NCBI RefSeq assembly: GCF_000224145.3 | Contig: NW_004190483.2 | Span: 14,688 to 78,687 of the forward strand | Length of the DNA stretch: 64,000 nucleotides | Direction: 5' to 3' | Source: Ciona intestinalis | Lineage: Eukaryota > Chordata > Ascidiacea > Phlebobranchia > Cionidae | In this document: positions 12,001 to 22,167 of the stretch, piece by piece | How positions within the stretch are numbered: position 1 is the stretch's first letter | Layout: each line of letters begins with the position of its first letter | The notes under the pieces: model-generated | The model's input: the letters and a program-made list of their open reading frames with translations, nothing else | What the model was told of the DNA's origin: nothing | The model's database searches: none | Program-made: the position numbers and the translations under genes

Positions 12001-12576
12001 ACAATTCATCACAGTAATAACTAAGTTATAATGCTTACCTCTTTGCTGCCACCACCAGGTTGATTGAGGACAGGGTGAATACTCACAAGAGGGCGTATGA
12101 GATGCGGAGATCTCTGGAGAATAATTGGCAGAATCATCATCTTGATAAAGTTGGGAGGGAGGATGAAGAAAAGATGAGACTGAGAACTCCTGGGATGTTG
12201 CTACTTCAACAAACTGATAAATATAAGTAAGTGATGAACAAACACTGGGACTATGGAATACTGGGTTCAAGACTCGGTGCTGCCACCATTGTGGGTGTAT
12301 GTGTCCTACCCTCCTAGGACAAGACACTTGTCTTAACTAACCCACAAAGTTACAAACGTGGTAACTTGTAAGCGGGCACGAGGTGTATAAAACAGAACAC
12401 CCATGTTATAACGACTGTCATTGCCCCGCCATGAAGAAGTTACATGCAACATTATCAACACAACCCCCTTTTTACACAGGAGATGCGGGCAATGTGAACG
12501 CCGCACGAACAACTGCGGAGAATCAAATATTTGGAGCGAATCTCGTTATATCCCGGGTTCAAGGCTCATGGTTTAA
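3062..12576 (+). CDS. CCDC81: CCDC81-like protein (paired HU-like domains, coiled coil)
   Basis: There are seventeen phase-consistent exons: 3062-3140, 3556-3774, 3916-4013, 4187-4345, 6236-6324, 6509-6573, 6723-6864, 8258-8358, 8551-8840, 9091-9198, 9442-9525, 9678-9763, 10123-10201, 11236-11360, 11587-11688, 12059-12226, 12480-12576. Together they give 696 residues ending in GSRLMV; human CCDC81 is of similar length. Residues about 25-100 hold the first HU-like domain (GVHVPNLGTFTFT, GNNKFILIQRPVF). Residues about 100-185 hold the second (GEIPVVQLNF, VEFLFRGIGVLGIKESKVKM). A Pro-rich linker is followed by the conserved Cys-bearing block ELCYLCMQRSMRNVPVSFEE and a long charged coiled coil rich in Q, E, K and R. 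The CCDC81 family is linked to centrosomes and cilia; that role is known for the family, not shown here. Introns carry SINE copies and a 97-bp tandem array. Confidence 0.93.
4432..4833 (+). repeat. 97-bp tandem array derived from a SINE tail (4 units)
   Basis: Units begin ATGTAACTTATT at 4432, 4529, 4626 and 4723, with a partial fifth at 4820. Each has the blocks TTTCATACACCTCGTGCCTG and GGGGCAACGACAGGCGTTAA. The unit matches the tail of the dispersed SINE seen elsewhere in the window, and the array is preceded by TGAATGAATG, the terminal motif of that SINE. It lies in CCDC81 intron 4. Copies differ by only a few bases, so the expansion looks recent. Confidence 0.85.
6912..7285. repeat. Dispersed repeat B copy, CCDC81 intron 7
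   Basis: The stretch is bounded by AGTTGGCCCATTACC at the left and GTTGGCCCATTAAC at the right, and includes the GGCATGCCAT core typical of repeat family B in this window. Other family B copies lie near 4076, 16495, 28502, 33757, 38189, 38770, 39868, 57220, 61860, 62310 and 63747. The class of the element is unclear; no coding capacity is seen. Confidence 0.5.
7829..7971 (+). CDS. Possible alternative first coding exon of CCDC81
   Basis: The stretch opens with an ATG preceded by an in-frame TGA 18 bases upstream and reads MTTTSLDFGSFPKIRN onward for 47 codons. It ends AAAAG|GTTAAT in phase 2, exactly the phase needed to enter CCDC81 exon 8 at 8258 (it would read LGDLKRMSSPPNP). It lies in the 1.4-kb intron 7. 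If used, it would give an isoform without either HU-like domain but with the Cys block and coiled coil. The donor GTTAAT is not strong, although CCDC81 exon 2 uses the similar GTTAAA. This is inference from phase and position only. Confidence 0.4.
8391..8515 (+). mobile_element. SINE fragment, CCDC81 intron 8
   Basis: This is a truncated copy of the dispersed tRNA-derived SINE. It shows the tail block (AACACGGGTGTTTCAAACACC, CTTACAAGTTACC) followed by the body block with TAGACAACCCATTAATAACC. A shorter fragment lies at about 9262-9335 in intron 10. Confidence 0.65.
9803..10000 (+). repeat. Two tandem-spaced copies of a small palindromic repeat (family D)
   Basis: Two copies, at about 9803-9880 and 9918-10000, share TTGCCACTCCCATGC, CAGTCGAGTTGCTGAAGC and GTGGATAAGCAGACATGAC. 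Outer motifs TTATCCA and TGGATAA are inverted, so each copy can fold as a short MITE-like hairpin of about 70 bp. Further copies are at about 20499-20575 (SYNCRIP) and, reversed, at about 30322-30392 (MORF4L1). The copies here lie in CCDC81 intron 12. Confidence 0.6.
11395..11555 (+). mobile_element. SINE copy, CCDC81 intron 14
   Basis: Tail and body blocks are present in order: ATAACATGAGTGTTTTGTTT, CATACACCTCTTGCCCGC, GTGGGTGATTGTTTTATG, GTGACCACTGGGTTTCAAC. The tRNA-like head is missing. Orientation is tail first, so the element is inserted antisense to its own transcription. Confidence 0.7.
12255..12455 (-). mobile_element. SINE copy, last CCDC81 intron
   Basis: Head remnant (GCTGCCACCATTGTGGGTG, ATGTGTCC) is followed by the body (CACAAAGTTACAAACG) and the tail (GGGCACGAGGTGTATAAAAC, ATAACGACTGTCATTGCCCC). 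It fills most of the short intron between exons 16 and 17. Confidence 0.7.
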
Positions 12577-15500
12577 TTATTGTGTCATTATGATGTCATC
12601 ATGTGTCTTTGTCTTCACTGTCTGTTCCACCTTTGTGATGTCATACCTGTCTGTGATGTCACTGAAGCATCCATTGTTACATCACTGAGGCAACTGTCAT
12701 GTCACTTCCTGTCCATAAATAACCTGCACTTACCACGAACTACGTCTGCCAGAATAAATTCCTGGAATGTTTTAGTTTAATTTTATTAGTGGGTGGCCTT
12801 TGAGACTTACGCCGTGTAAAAAGCTTTACATTGTTTCTGTTAAAAAGTGAATTATGTGTAGAATAAATTGACAACAAAACTAAAACTTGTGATATTTACA
12901 TTAAAGCAAATGGAATATTAGAAATAGAAAAGTAAAAAATAAAAAACTTGATTGTAAATTACGCGAAGAATAAATTGACAAAGAAATTCAAACTTGTGTT
13001 TTTTTAAATAGAGTTAGTTATTAATTAATAAATATATTATAGGAACATTACAAACAATAAAAGTTAAAGAAGAAATACTCGATTAAAAACTTAACCGTAT
13101 AAAAGCTAATATTAGAGGTAAATGTACATTTGATTATTACATTCTACATTTACCATCGCAGGCGAAACATGTTTTGGAATTTGGGACAAATTTGGGTAGC
13201 ATTGCAAATGCATTTACTCATAGTCATTATTTGAATAATTGGGAAAACATGCCATCCCAAACACCCCTAATATTACGCCTAAGAATGAAACAACCTGTCT
13301 TATTTCCATCCATCAGAAATTCAAGTTTAATCTTCTTTTTCCTTCTTCTGTGCAAAACACATGAACAACATGAGTGTAGATATGACACCTCCACACACAG
13401 CCATGTATGTTGAGTCACTTGCTAACATATGTGCGTATACCGACCATAGAGCCATAACATGCATTACGAAGCTCGACACTTTGACGTACTTGTTCAATAC
13501 AAGGAGAAAACCTGTTGAACAAAATGTTTTATTAAAGTATTGGTTTATAACAGCTGCTGTATACCTCATGCTCGCTGTTGAGTTAGAATACTTTCATGTT
13601 TATCCTTGAGGTGGGAAACCAAGGGGTTTAATACACAGGTGTTGCACACCATACATACTGGCTGTATACACCTCATGCTCTATTACTAGGCCTATATATA
13701 ACTCATCCCCACTGGGTTGGAGCAACTTTCATTAAGTATCGCCCCTAATGACACATAAGTCCGCAATGGTAGCAGCATTGAGTTTTCAACCCAGTATGCT
13801 CTTGTTGCAAAGCCAGTCCCCTAATGCTGTACGTATGGAACTTACCGCATATTAGCATGGTGCATCCATTAAACTGGCGGAAGGTATCACCAGTTATGTT
13901 GTTATGTTGCCATGGGATGGAACGAACATATTCTTTATAATTCACAACCTTGCAGAACAAACTAAATGTTATGAAGTGTCATACACCTTATGCCCACTTA
14001 CAGGTTACTACCTATGTAACTTTGGGGGTGGTTATTTTATTCTATATTGTATGGTTAACAATTTAGACAATTTAATAACCATTGGGTTGGAACAACTGCT
14101 CAAGAACACATACCATAAAGTTAAGCTTGAAATAAAACATTAAAGAATAAATAACATATTCAACAATTTAATGCAAACTAATGTTAACAACTATTTCTAA
14201 TGAAACTCACAAAGACGTTATGAATATTGGGGAAAAGTATTTTCCCGACAGCGTCAGTTTGAACGAAGCCTTGTAGCATAAAATATAATCCACAAATACA
14301 TCTTATAGCGGTGTGCAGGACGCTGTCTTCGCGCAACATTTTGCAAAGATTTGTAAACAAAACCTGAATGCTAGATGTTGGGGAATTCCCTGTGTCATAG
14401 AAATTGTATTTTTTTCACGCGCATGACGTCATATTTATCATATATTGGGGAGTAAAAAGCAAACAAGACAGCTTGGATCTAATAATTGGCCACGGTATTA
14501 TTTACGACTTCAATACAAACTTCGTCGGTCGAACTACCATAAATTATCTCTCTTCTGAAATACATGTCTGGAGTAAAATTTTAAGATATAATATCCATGT
14601 TAAATGCATTGTTTTGCAATTATGTGTCTTGCCCAAGGACACATGTGCCCATAATAGTAGAAGCATGAAGGCTCGAACCCATAACCTCCAGTCTAAAAGC
14701 GCTAACCACTTTTTTACGATACAACTGAGAGAGACAAAAAGAATGAGACAAATATTTGGTGATCGCATTTATTGTCAGAAACAACATTGAAAATACGATC
14801 AAATCCCAGGTTCGGGATTTTATTTTTACACACATAAATCGGGACTGCCCCCTTGGTGATATCATGTTTCTATGAAGCCGCTACATGGTTGCGAAAAATG
14901 ACCGAAATTAAGAATTTGGACCTCTATGAATAAGCAGCGACTTGCGTTTGAGCAGCGATGCCCGGAACCAAAAATATGAGTTGAGTTATCGGGGCACCGT
15001 GGTAGCAGGGGCAGATACGGGGGAAAGGGGGTTGAACTTTTGACGCACCGAAAAGCAGTTGTTGCAATCAAGTTGTTTCATGGCTTTTTTTCACAAAAAA
15101 AGGGACGTTGGGAATCCCCGTCACCCCCTGAATCTGCCCCTGCATAATGGGTGGGGGTGTGTGGTCTGTGTGTGTATCACAGTTGGCATAAAAAAGTAAA
15201 AAAAGAGGCGGAAACCCGTTGGAACGAATCATCTGACATGATTCACACAATTAAAAAAGTAAAACGTGATTAACAGAAATAAAAGAAAATCGCGGCAGTT
15301 AGGGCTTCATAGTGGTGGGCAGTCTTCATCTCTTCTTACGATAGCACCATCACATATTCCTCTGTGGAAATAAAAGGAAAATATGGTTGGGTTAATAGTG
15401 TGTATAGAACAAAGTATATGTACCACAAGAATTCAACATTGTATGCAAGTTTTAATGTAGAGTTCTGTTGAAATATGGCTGTGGTTATTAATATAGTGAC

Positions 15501-16062
15501 CGTGTTATAAACGTGTAAGTTATAACATAACGTCAAGTTTACCCAACGAAGATTGTGTAAAAAATAATTATGTTGTAACATAAACAGATATTTGTATATT
15601 GTAGTTTATGCTAGAGTCTATTCAGTTTAAAAGAACAAAATAAACACAATCTGTATTTACCTGTTTGTTCTTTTAAACTCATTTGTTTATAAAAATATAG
15701 AAATTTTCTTAATTTAGTTTTTACCGGAATTTTGACGAAATTGCTGAATCCAAATTTAGCTGCAGTGCTGCCGAGTAAATTTTCCTCCGCAAAAATAATT
15801 TTGGCAAATTTGGGTAGCACAACTTTTTACGATAATTTAATATAAACTGTACAAATACGTAAAAAAAATAGAAAAAATGATTTAAAGTACAATTATGACA
15901 TCATAGTGAACACAATGAGGCAACAAGCAACAATGAACAACAATTGTTTTGAATTTCCAGAACAGTTTTTTAGTTTTCTAAATTTTTGGTATTACTGTTT
16001 TTTAATTTTCTAATTTTTTTTGATTTTCCGTAAAGTCAAATCTTTCAATTATTCCAAATATT
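12577..16062. other. Intergenic region between CCDC81 and SYNCRIP
   Basis: The region is 3.5 kb between two convergent genes, and I see no exon I can support. It holds AT-rich sequence (12800-13150) and a diverged SINE near 13960-14110 with a CATACACCTTATGCCCAC block. A reversed SINE head lies at about 14600-14710 (AAGGCTCGAACCCATAACC, tRNA B-box-like). There is a consensus CRE TGACGTCA at 14424-14431 and a MITE at 15005-15143. Both gene 3' UTRs must lie at its edges. Confidence 0.6.
15005..15143. mobile_element. MITE-like element with GCAGGGGCAGAT inverted ends
   Basis: The element is 139 bp with perfect 12-bp inverted ends, GCAGGGGCAGAT and ATCTGCCCCTGC. The interior has the TTTTTTCACAAAAAAAGGGA block followed by CCCCGTCACCCCCTG. 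A related fragment with GGGGGCGGATTCC and GGGACATCCC lies near 39450-39500. No coding capacity. Confidence 0.7.
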
Positions 16063-19000
16063 TCATTGCCATTGTTCCTCGACACTATCATTAAACCAGT
16101 CACCCCCACTTTGTGGGAGGGGTTGTTGGGGTATGGGTTCGTTACCCCACAACCCTGAGGTTTCACCCATGGGGCGTTTACCCCCAACTTTTGGTTCGGT
16201 GTTTGCCTTACGTTTTCCTTGCATTGGCTTCCCACGTGCCGCGACCCCATTTGGCGTGCCACGGCCTCGTCCGCGACCCCTCACTCCGGTACCACGACCT
16301 CGATTGAAACCTCCGTACATTCTAAGGATAAATAGAAAAACTTTGGTTGATGGCATCAAACATAAGATGCAAATATTATGATCAAATTGGTTTGGCAAAA
16401 AGTCGAAAGTAAACATTACAAATGTATCTAGACACACCTCAATTTACTTCAATCGCAAAGTGGTTGGGTAAACGAAGGATAGGAATTTAATCCTTGATAC
16501 TGGGGTGACTTTTGGTTTAAATCCTAGGTGTTGGGGTAATGGGTCAACTCTGGTCTAAACCCCAGGCCCCATGGCATGCTTCACCCATATACAACAAGCA
16601 TACAACCCAAAACACCAACTTACCCTCTGTTCCGCATCATAGCCTGGTTACGATACCCCCCTCGCATCGGCATGCCAAAGAAAGGGTCGTCGTAATACCC
16701 GTAACCCATGTAATCTGTGGTGAAGTAATCATCATTGAAACCGAACCCCATTGGTGGGATTTGACCCCCGTACATTCCCCTTCCACGACCACGCATGTTG
16801 TAACCGGCCCGGTTGCCGTATCCCATACCACTGTAAAGTAGATTTATGTAATATATGTGTTTATATATAGGTAATGTTAGGGGTTCATACATATATTTAA
16901 TAATATTACTTTACACAGTTGTGTTTATAGTTACATATGTATTGTATCGGGTGTATAAGTTGCCAAGTAATATCCCACTGTAAAGATTGTGATTTAGAAC
17001 AAGTCCCTAGAACACCTAGAAGTTCCTGGGACAACATGTCTCCCCAACTTATATTACAAGGGTGATATTACATATTTTTTTGTGCTGAAACAACGACGCC
17101 TATGCAGGTGTTTGTATGAAATATTTACAAATTATAATTTGTATAAATTAATCATAAATTATGACATCACATAACATGACACAGCATTACTTACTAAGCA
17201 TGAGTCATCATCTTTCTTTCCATTTGTCGTTCCTTCTTCTTTTTATCAACAGGTTTGGCCAAACTTATCTCGATGGCTTCCCCTTCCAGGTTTAATCCAT
17301 TCAACTCTTCTAATGCCTGTGGGTGGATTGCTATGTGTTTAAGTGCGTGGCAAATTTGCAAGGATTGTGATAAATTTAAGTGCGTGGCAAATGCCATGGA
17401 CCACAGTCAATGGCAAACGTTATGAACAATTGGGAAAACAAAACAGTTTTACTTTTAATCAAACTGATAAATAACACAGCTAATGAGAGTGAATGATATC
17501 ACAACATGCCAGCTAAAAAAATACAAGCATTCCTAAATAGAATTGTTTAAAACATAAGTTTATATGTGGCATAAATTACATACACACACAAAGCTAAGCA
17601 TATTAACTATATATCCTTAAACAGCCACCACACAAACCTTCATAGCGTTATCACGCTCCTTGAAGTGAACGAACGCATAATCTTTGATCTTCTTAACTCG
17701 CTCTACTTCACCATACGCACTAAACGTCGCCATCACTATTTCCTCGGTGGCTTTCATTGATAAGTTTTTGATGTAAAGGACTTTAACCTGGAGGAGGAAG
17801 AGGAGAAGAGTGAGAGGGAGTGGGAGAATGAGAAGAAATCTTTTACATTATGTAACTATTTTAACACGGGTTTGATTTCATAAACCGCGTTCTGTTTCAC
17901 CTAACGCCTGCTTAATAGTTACCACATTATTAACTTTGTGGGTGATTGTTTTTTCTTTAAAGCTGATGATTTGGACAACTCAATAGTAACCACTGGGTTG
18001 GAGTCATTGTCCTTAAGTGTCTTGCCCAAGAACACATACGTCCACAATGGTAGCAGCATTAAACCCTCAACCCATAAACTCGAGTCTACAGACACTTAAC
18101 CCCCCAACACCCTACACACCTTAGACATAATCTCATCGCTTGGTTCTTCCACAGGATCGGCCCAATCCACCGACACTGTGTTGTTGAACGCTTTCACTTT
18201 GACCGAGCTCAATCGACGCCGCGCCTGTGATGTCATAAGGGTATGTATGATGCAACAATCAATAATATAAATAAATGAAAGTATTTTTTACTCCTGTTTA
18301 ATCTAATTGTCAATAATACTCTGAATAATATTTTTTATACAGAGGCTAAAAAGAGATTGTTTTACATTATGCTTGGCAACATAACATGGATAATACAAGT
18401 TTGATACATCAAGGTTTTGCACAAACAAAATATAATCCACATTACATACTACATACATAACATAAACACCTGTGAAGCAGCTTTATGGTCTGTGTATTCC
18501 AAGAAACAAAATCCTCGGTTTTTCATTTTATCTTCAGTTTGGAGGTAAATAATAACGTCTTTCAAGCCCTCTGTGGAATTAACACGGTTTTGAAACATAA
18601 GGGGTACATTGGGTTTAAATCAGCGACATATTTTTTTCCAAAATACGGTTTGTATCAGCTAAGAAATAGTAAAATAGGCAATCCAGGAACCCTAATATAT
18701 GTTAAATATATTTTAAAACAGAACGCCCATGTTATAACGTATATAACGCAAGGTAAAAAGTACTAACGTGTAATTCCATCAAATTCTTCAAATATTTCAT
18801 CCTTGGTTTTGGTTTTTGGGATGGATCCAACGAACAATCTACAGTTCGACTGTGACACACAAACACCCAGGAATTTCTTCGGACGAATTTCATAATTATC
18901 CAACTGTGGGGGGGTTGAACAACCGATGTTACATCAGTTAATGTCTTTGAAAGGTTTAGGAGATTTCTAATTTTAAATGCAAGCATGCCAATGCAAGAAA

Positions 19001-20798
19001 TCTAATGGTAGTATACATAGCATAAGCATCACATATAGATGCCCCCACAACTAGTTTGTGCATTCAATACAATCTCACGCTAAATCAAAAACTCGAACAA
19101 TGACTCGCATTTAAACCAGATATACCGCCCACCATGGACTTTATCATAATGGTAATGGTGTCCAGGGTGACATAAGCATTAAACGAGCATTTTAAACATC
19201 CTAGCCCATAATACCATAAATATGAAAGCATTTAAAAATTTTGGGCAGTTCAAATGTTTGGCGAAAATACAGCTTATTAAAAAGTGAGTAACCAATCACA
19301 ACACAGTATCTTCCTATGGCTGTCTACACTCACCATCTTAACACACTCTGTTGCAGCTTCTTTATTTGTGTAAGTAACGAAGCCATATCCTCGATTCTGC
19401 CCCGACATTGGATCCATCATTAAGCGGAAGTCCCACACCACCCCAGCCTCTTCTAATAAAGGTACAAGTTCATCTTCGAACACAAATCGTGGGATGCGTC
19501 CAACGAATACCTGGTTAAGAAACGTGTGTCAAGGAATGAAATTTTAAAAAGTTTTTGCTATTTCGTTTGACACTAAGCAGTGACATACATACACCATTAG
19601 TTATGCATTATATCAAGGAATTAAATTATGAATTATTTGCAGTTTTTTTAGGGTAATGGACCAACTGTGGCCTAAAACTAACGCAATCAAGAAGGTTTCT
19701 TACACGTAAACACCTGTATCAATACCCCTCACCCACCTGACAACCGGTACCAGGTTCAGCCCCGTCATAAACATCTTTAGGAGGTGGGCCACCATATCTA
19801 CGCTGACCTGTTGTTACATCAAGCGAATATTTTGTTCGCTCTAAAAGTTCCTGTAGATAAAACAAAAATTTATTCTTGCATTTGTGTGTGTATGTATATG
19901 CTGGTGATGTCACTTTGTAAGTACGTAAGGGAAATCCCTACAATTATATTTCTGATAATTATTAGAATTTCACAAACCTGTATTTTGTCTTCATTGGGAC
20001 CAGATTTTTTTGTGTCGCCATTTATGTGCCCGGCTAATTCTTCCTTACAGCGCTGTCGATGTATTTTGATAACTCCGCAAAGGAACGCACTTTTATTATG
20101 GACGTGCTGGAATGGAAAAATGGTTAAAAGATGGACAACACACTAACAGCAATTCTCCAACCCAGTGGTCACTAATCGGTTGTCCAAATTGTCAGCCATA
20201 TAACAATCACCCATAAAGTTACATACGTGGTAGCTCGTAAGCTGGTACGAGGTGTATGAAACAGTGGTATGTTGTTGCCTTGCCACACAAGGATAACCAC
20301 CAACACATTGTATATTATGTTCACACCCCTAATCCCAAAATGTTTATACCTGTAGGTTTGATTCATTAAATTGTTTCAACACGGCCAACGCCCCTTCCTC
20401 GTCAAGTTCCTTCAATGCTTCAATGGCTCGCTCATCCAAATCAGAAAATTTTACTAAATCTGGAAATAATTAGGTGTTAATATAAAGTTCAGTTAATTAT
20501 CCACAGTTGCCACTCCCATGCCCACAGTCGAGTTGCTGAAACTATTGCAGTGTGTGGATAAGCGGACATGTCCTTTAATTGGTTTGGCCATTTTGTATAG
20601 GGTAAATATATTTGCTATTAATTAGCAGAGTTAAATAATAAATGAATTTAATTTTAACGAACCTTGTTTGAAAACTTCATGCAGACCTTGCGCTACGTTG
20701 ACTGAAAGTCCTGCAGCGTTAAGTTCTTGAAGATATTCCGTTGAATTTTCACCGGGAACCTGAGATTCGATCGTTACTTCTGCTTTTATTTCTTCCAT
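16063..20798 (-). CDS. SYNCRIP/HNRNPR: SYNCRIP / hnRNP R-like RNA-binding protein
   Basis: Twelve exons, all phase-checked: 20798-20663, 20459-20350, 20106-19978, 19850-19737, 19510-19334, 18903-18768, 18570-18470, 18224-18120, 17787-17638, 17316-17195, 16830-16624, 16321-16063. They give 581 residues. Order of domains: an acidic helical N-terminal region (about 15-110), RRM1 (about 163-240; [20 protein letters not shown]), RRM2 (about 244-325; [23 protein letters not shown]) and RRM3 (about 337-405; [21 protein letters not shown]). A Gly/Arg/Tyr-rich tail follows, with RGRGRG repeats and a C-terminal VEEQWQ. This order is diagnostic of the hnRNP Q/R family, which binds A/U-rich mRNA and acts in splicing, stability and translation. 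Tunicates predate the vertebrate SYNCRIP/HNRNPR split, so one pre-duplicate gene is expected. The final exon also encodes the basic NLS-like stretch [16 protein letters not shown]. Confidence 0.95.
17858..18115 (+). mobile_element. Near-complete tRNA-derived SINE, SYNCRIP intron 8
   Basis: Tail (CGCGTTCTGTTTCACC), body (GTGGGTGATTGTTTTTTC, ACCACTGGGTTGGAG), middle (AAGTGTCTTGCCCAAG, ACAATGGTAGCAGCATT) and tRNA-like head (AAACCCTCAACCCATAAACT) are all present, read in reverse. The head ends within about ten bases of the splice donor of exon 8 (exon end 18120). Confidence 0.7.
20140..20295 (-). mobile_element. SINE copy, SYNCRIP intron 2
   Basis: Body and tail blocks run in the opposite orientation to the copy at 17858: CCAACCCAGTGGTCACTAAT, AACAATCACCCATAAAGTTA, GTACGAGGTGTATGAAACAG. 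The head is missing. Confidence 0.65.
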
Positions 20799-22167
20799 TT
20801 TCCTTCAGCTACCCTCCTACGACTAACAGACACTTTTGCTTTCAATTTATAAAGTTTTCCAAATCTAAACAAATAACAATATAAGCTTATGTATTAAAAA
20901 TTCTTTCAATTATTTATACTTATTTAATGGATTCACAAACCCGCATTATAGCTTTAAACTATTCCAAGTATATTGTTTATAATTTTCATAGAATACACCA
21001 AGTATCAGAAATACACATACCCAAAAACGTAAACCACGTTTCACTAACCGATAATAATTAAATAACTGCAAAGAATTATCAATATATTTTATGTAACAAA
21101 ATCTTTCCCACGAAAAATGTCCATAAATCTTCCAAATGGCATTGAACGTCGTTGCTACTTGAACACGCCCAATGCTATAACGCCGTATGGCCCACGTGTT
21201 CGTGTAACCGCGTGGTTTTCGCCGGTCATAAACTGCACCAACATTTCGCCATTAATATCAATATTTACTCTTCCTAACCGAAGCCAATACACATATTTGG
21301 GTAAATAATTCACATTTAGCAATTAAAATTTAACATTTTTAGTTTATTTTAAGTAATTTTTAAGCTCACAACCCTACCGCATAGTAAAACCTGAAACGTG
21401 ATGAAAGTCACTAAACCGTAACAAACCACGTGCTTTTCTGCGGTTTGGGGTTTCCCATTCTAAATTGCAGGGGCACAATAAAACAAACCAAGAAATTAAA
21501 CTTGGCATTGAAAATGCATGTTGATTACGTTATCTCCTTGCATGTTGATTACGTTACCTCATACGTCATCATATGACGTCACCCGTCATTAATATAAATT
21601 GACAACTAAACACTAAATCTAGGACGAATTGGACATTTTATTTCTGCCCACTACAAAATATTTACCCAAAATTACTTGTAAATTTAACAACATGTTTTGA
21701 ACTTTTTGGTAACTTTACCTTTACACAGCATAACTTATGCACCAAATTACGTTAAAAAAAACTAAAAATAATCTATATATGGCTGATAATTAATATAGAT
21801 TGAAACTTCTTTGGCGTTTAAGGACTTGATTTAAGTTGGGTATAAATAATTTATCATTTAATCAATTCTAAACAAGTAACTCCCTAAGCAAAAAACTAAA
21901 TTCAGATTTAAATATATACCTGTTGACTTGTAAGATGGAAATGCATTTTTGATACTGGTTTAATTTACAAAACACAAACTTTTAACGAATAATTGCGGAC
22001 TTTTTGAATGAATAACACAATAAAACAAAATTTTACGAACTTTATCCAAAGTTTTGGTTAGCATATACACGTATGACACAGATTGTAACAATGTTAAAAA
22101 AAATTCACTACTACAGGCATAATACCTAATTCATGACTACATAATTAACTAGCAATGTGATGAATTA
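20799..22167. promoter_or_regulatory. Upstream region of SYNCRIP / 3' flank of XPO5
   Basis: This 1.37 kb lies 5' of SYNCRIP and 3' of XPO5. At 21517-21560 the motif GCATGTTGATTACGTTA occurs twice in tandem, followed at 21574-21581 by a consensus CRE TGACGTCA flanked by further ACGTCA/GTCAT half-sites. CACGTG E-boxes occur near 21189 and 21428. A CpG-richer patch at about 21120-21270 stands out from the AT-rich surroundings. No exon is supported. The clustered motifs suggest regulatory DNA, but only by motif reading. Confidence 0.4.

Noticed and set aside
14600-14710. Possible tRNA genes (also at 18050, 60455 and 63150)
   Set aside because: A- and B-box-like motifs are present but the cloverleaf is not intact and each is attached to SINE body or tail sequence.
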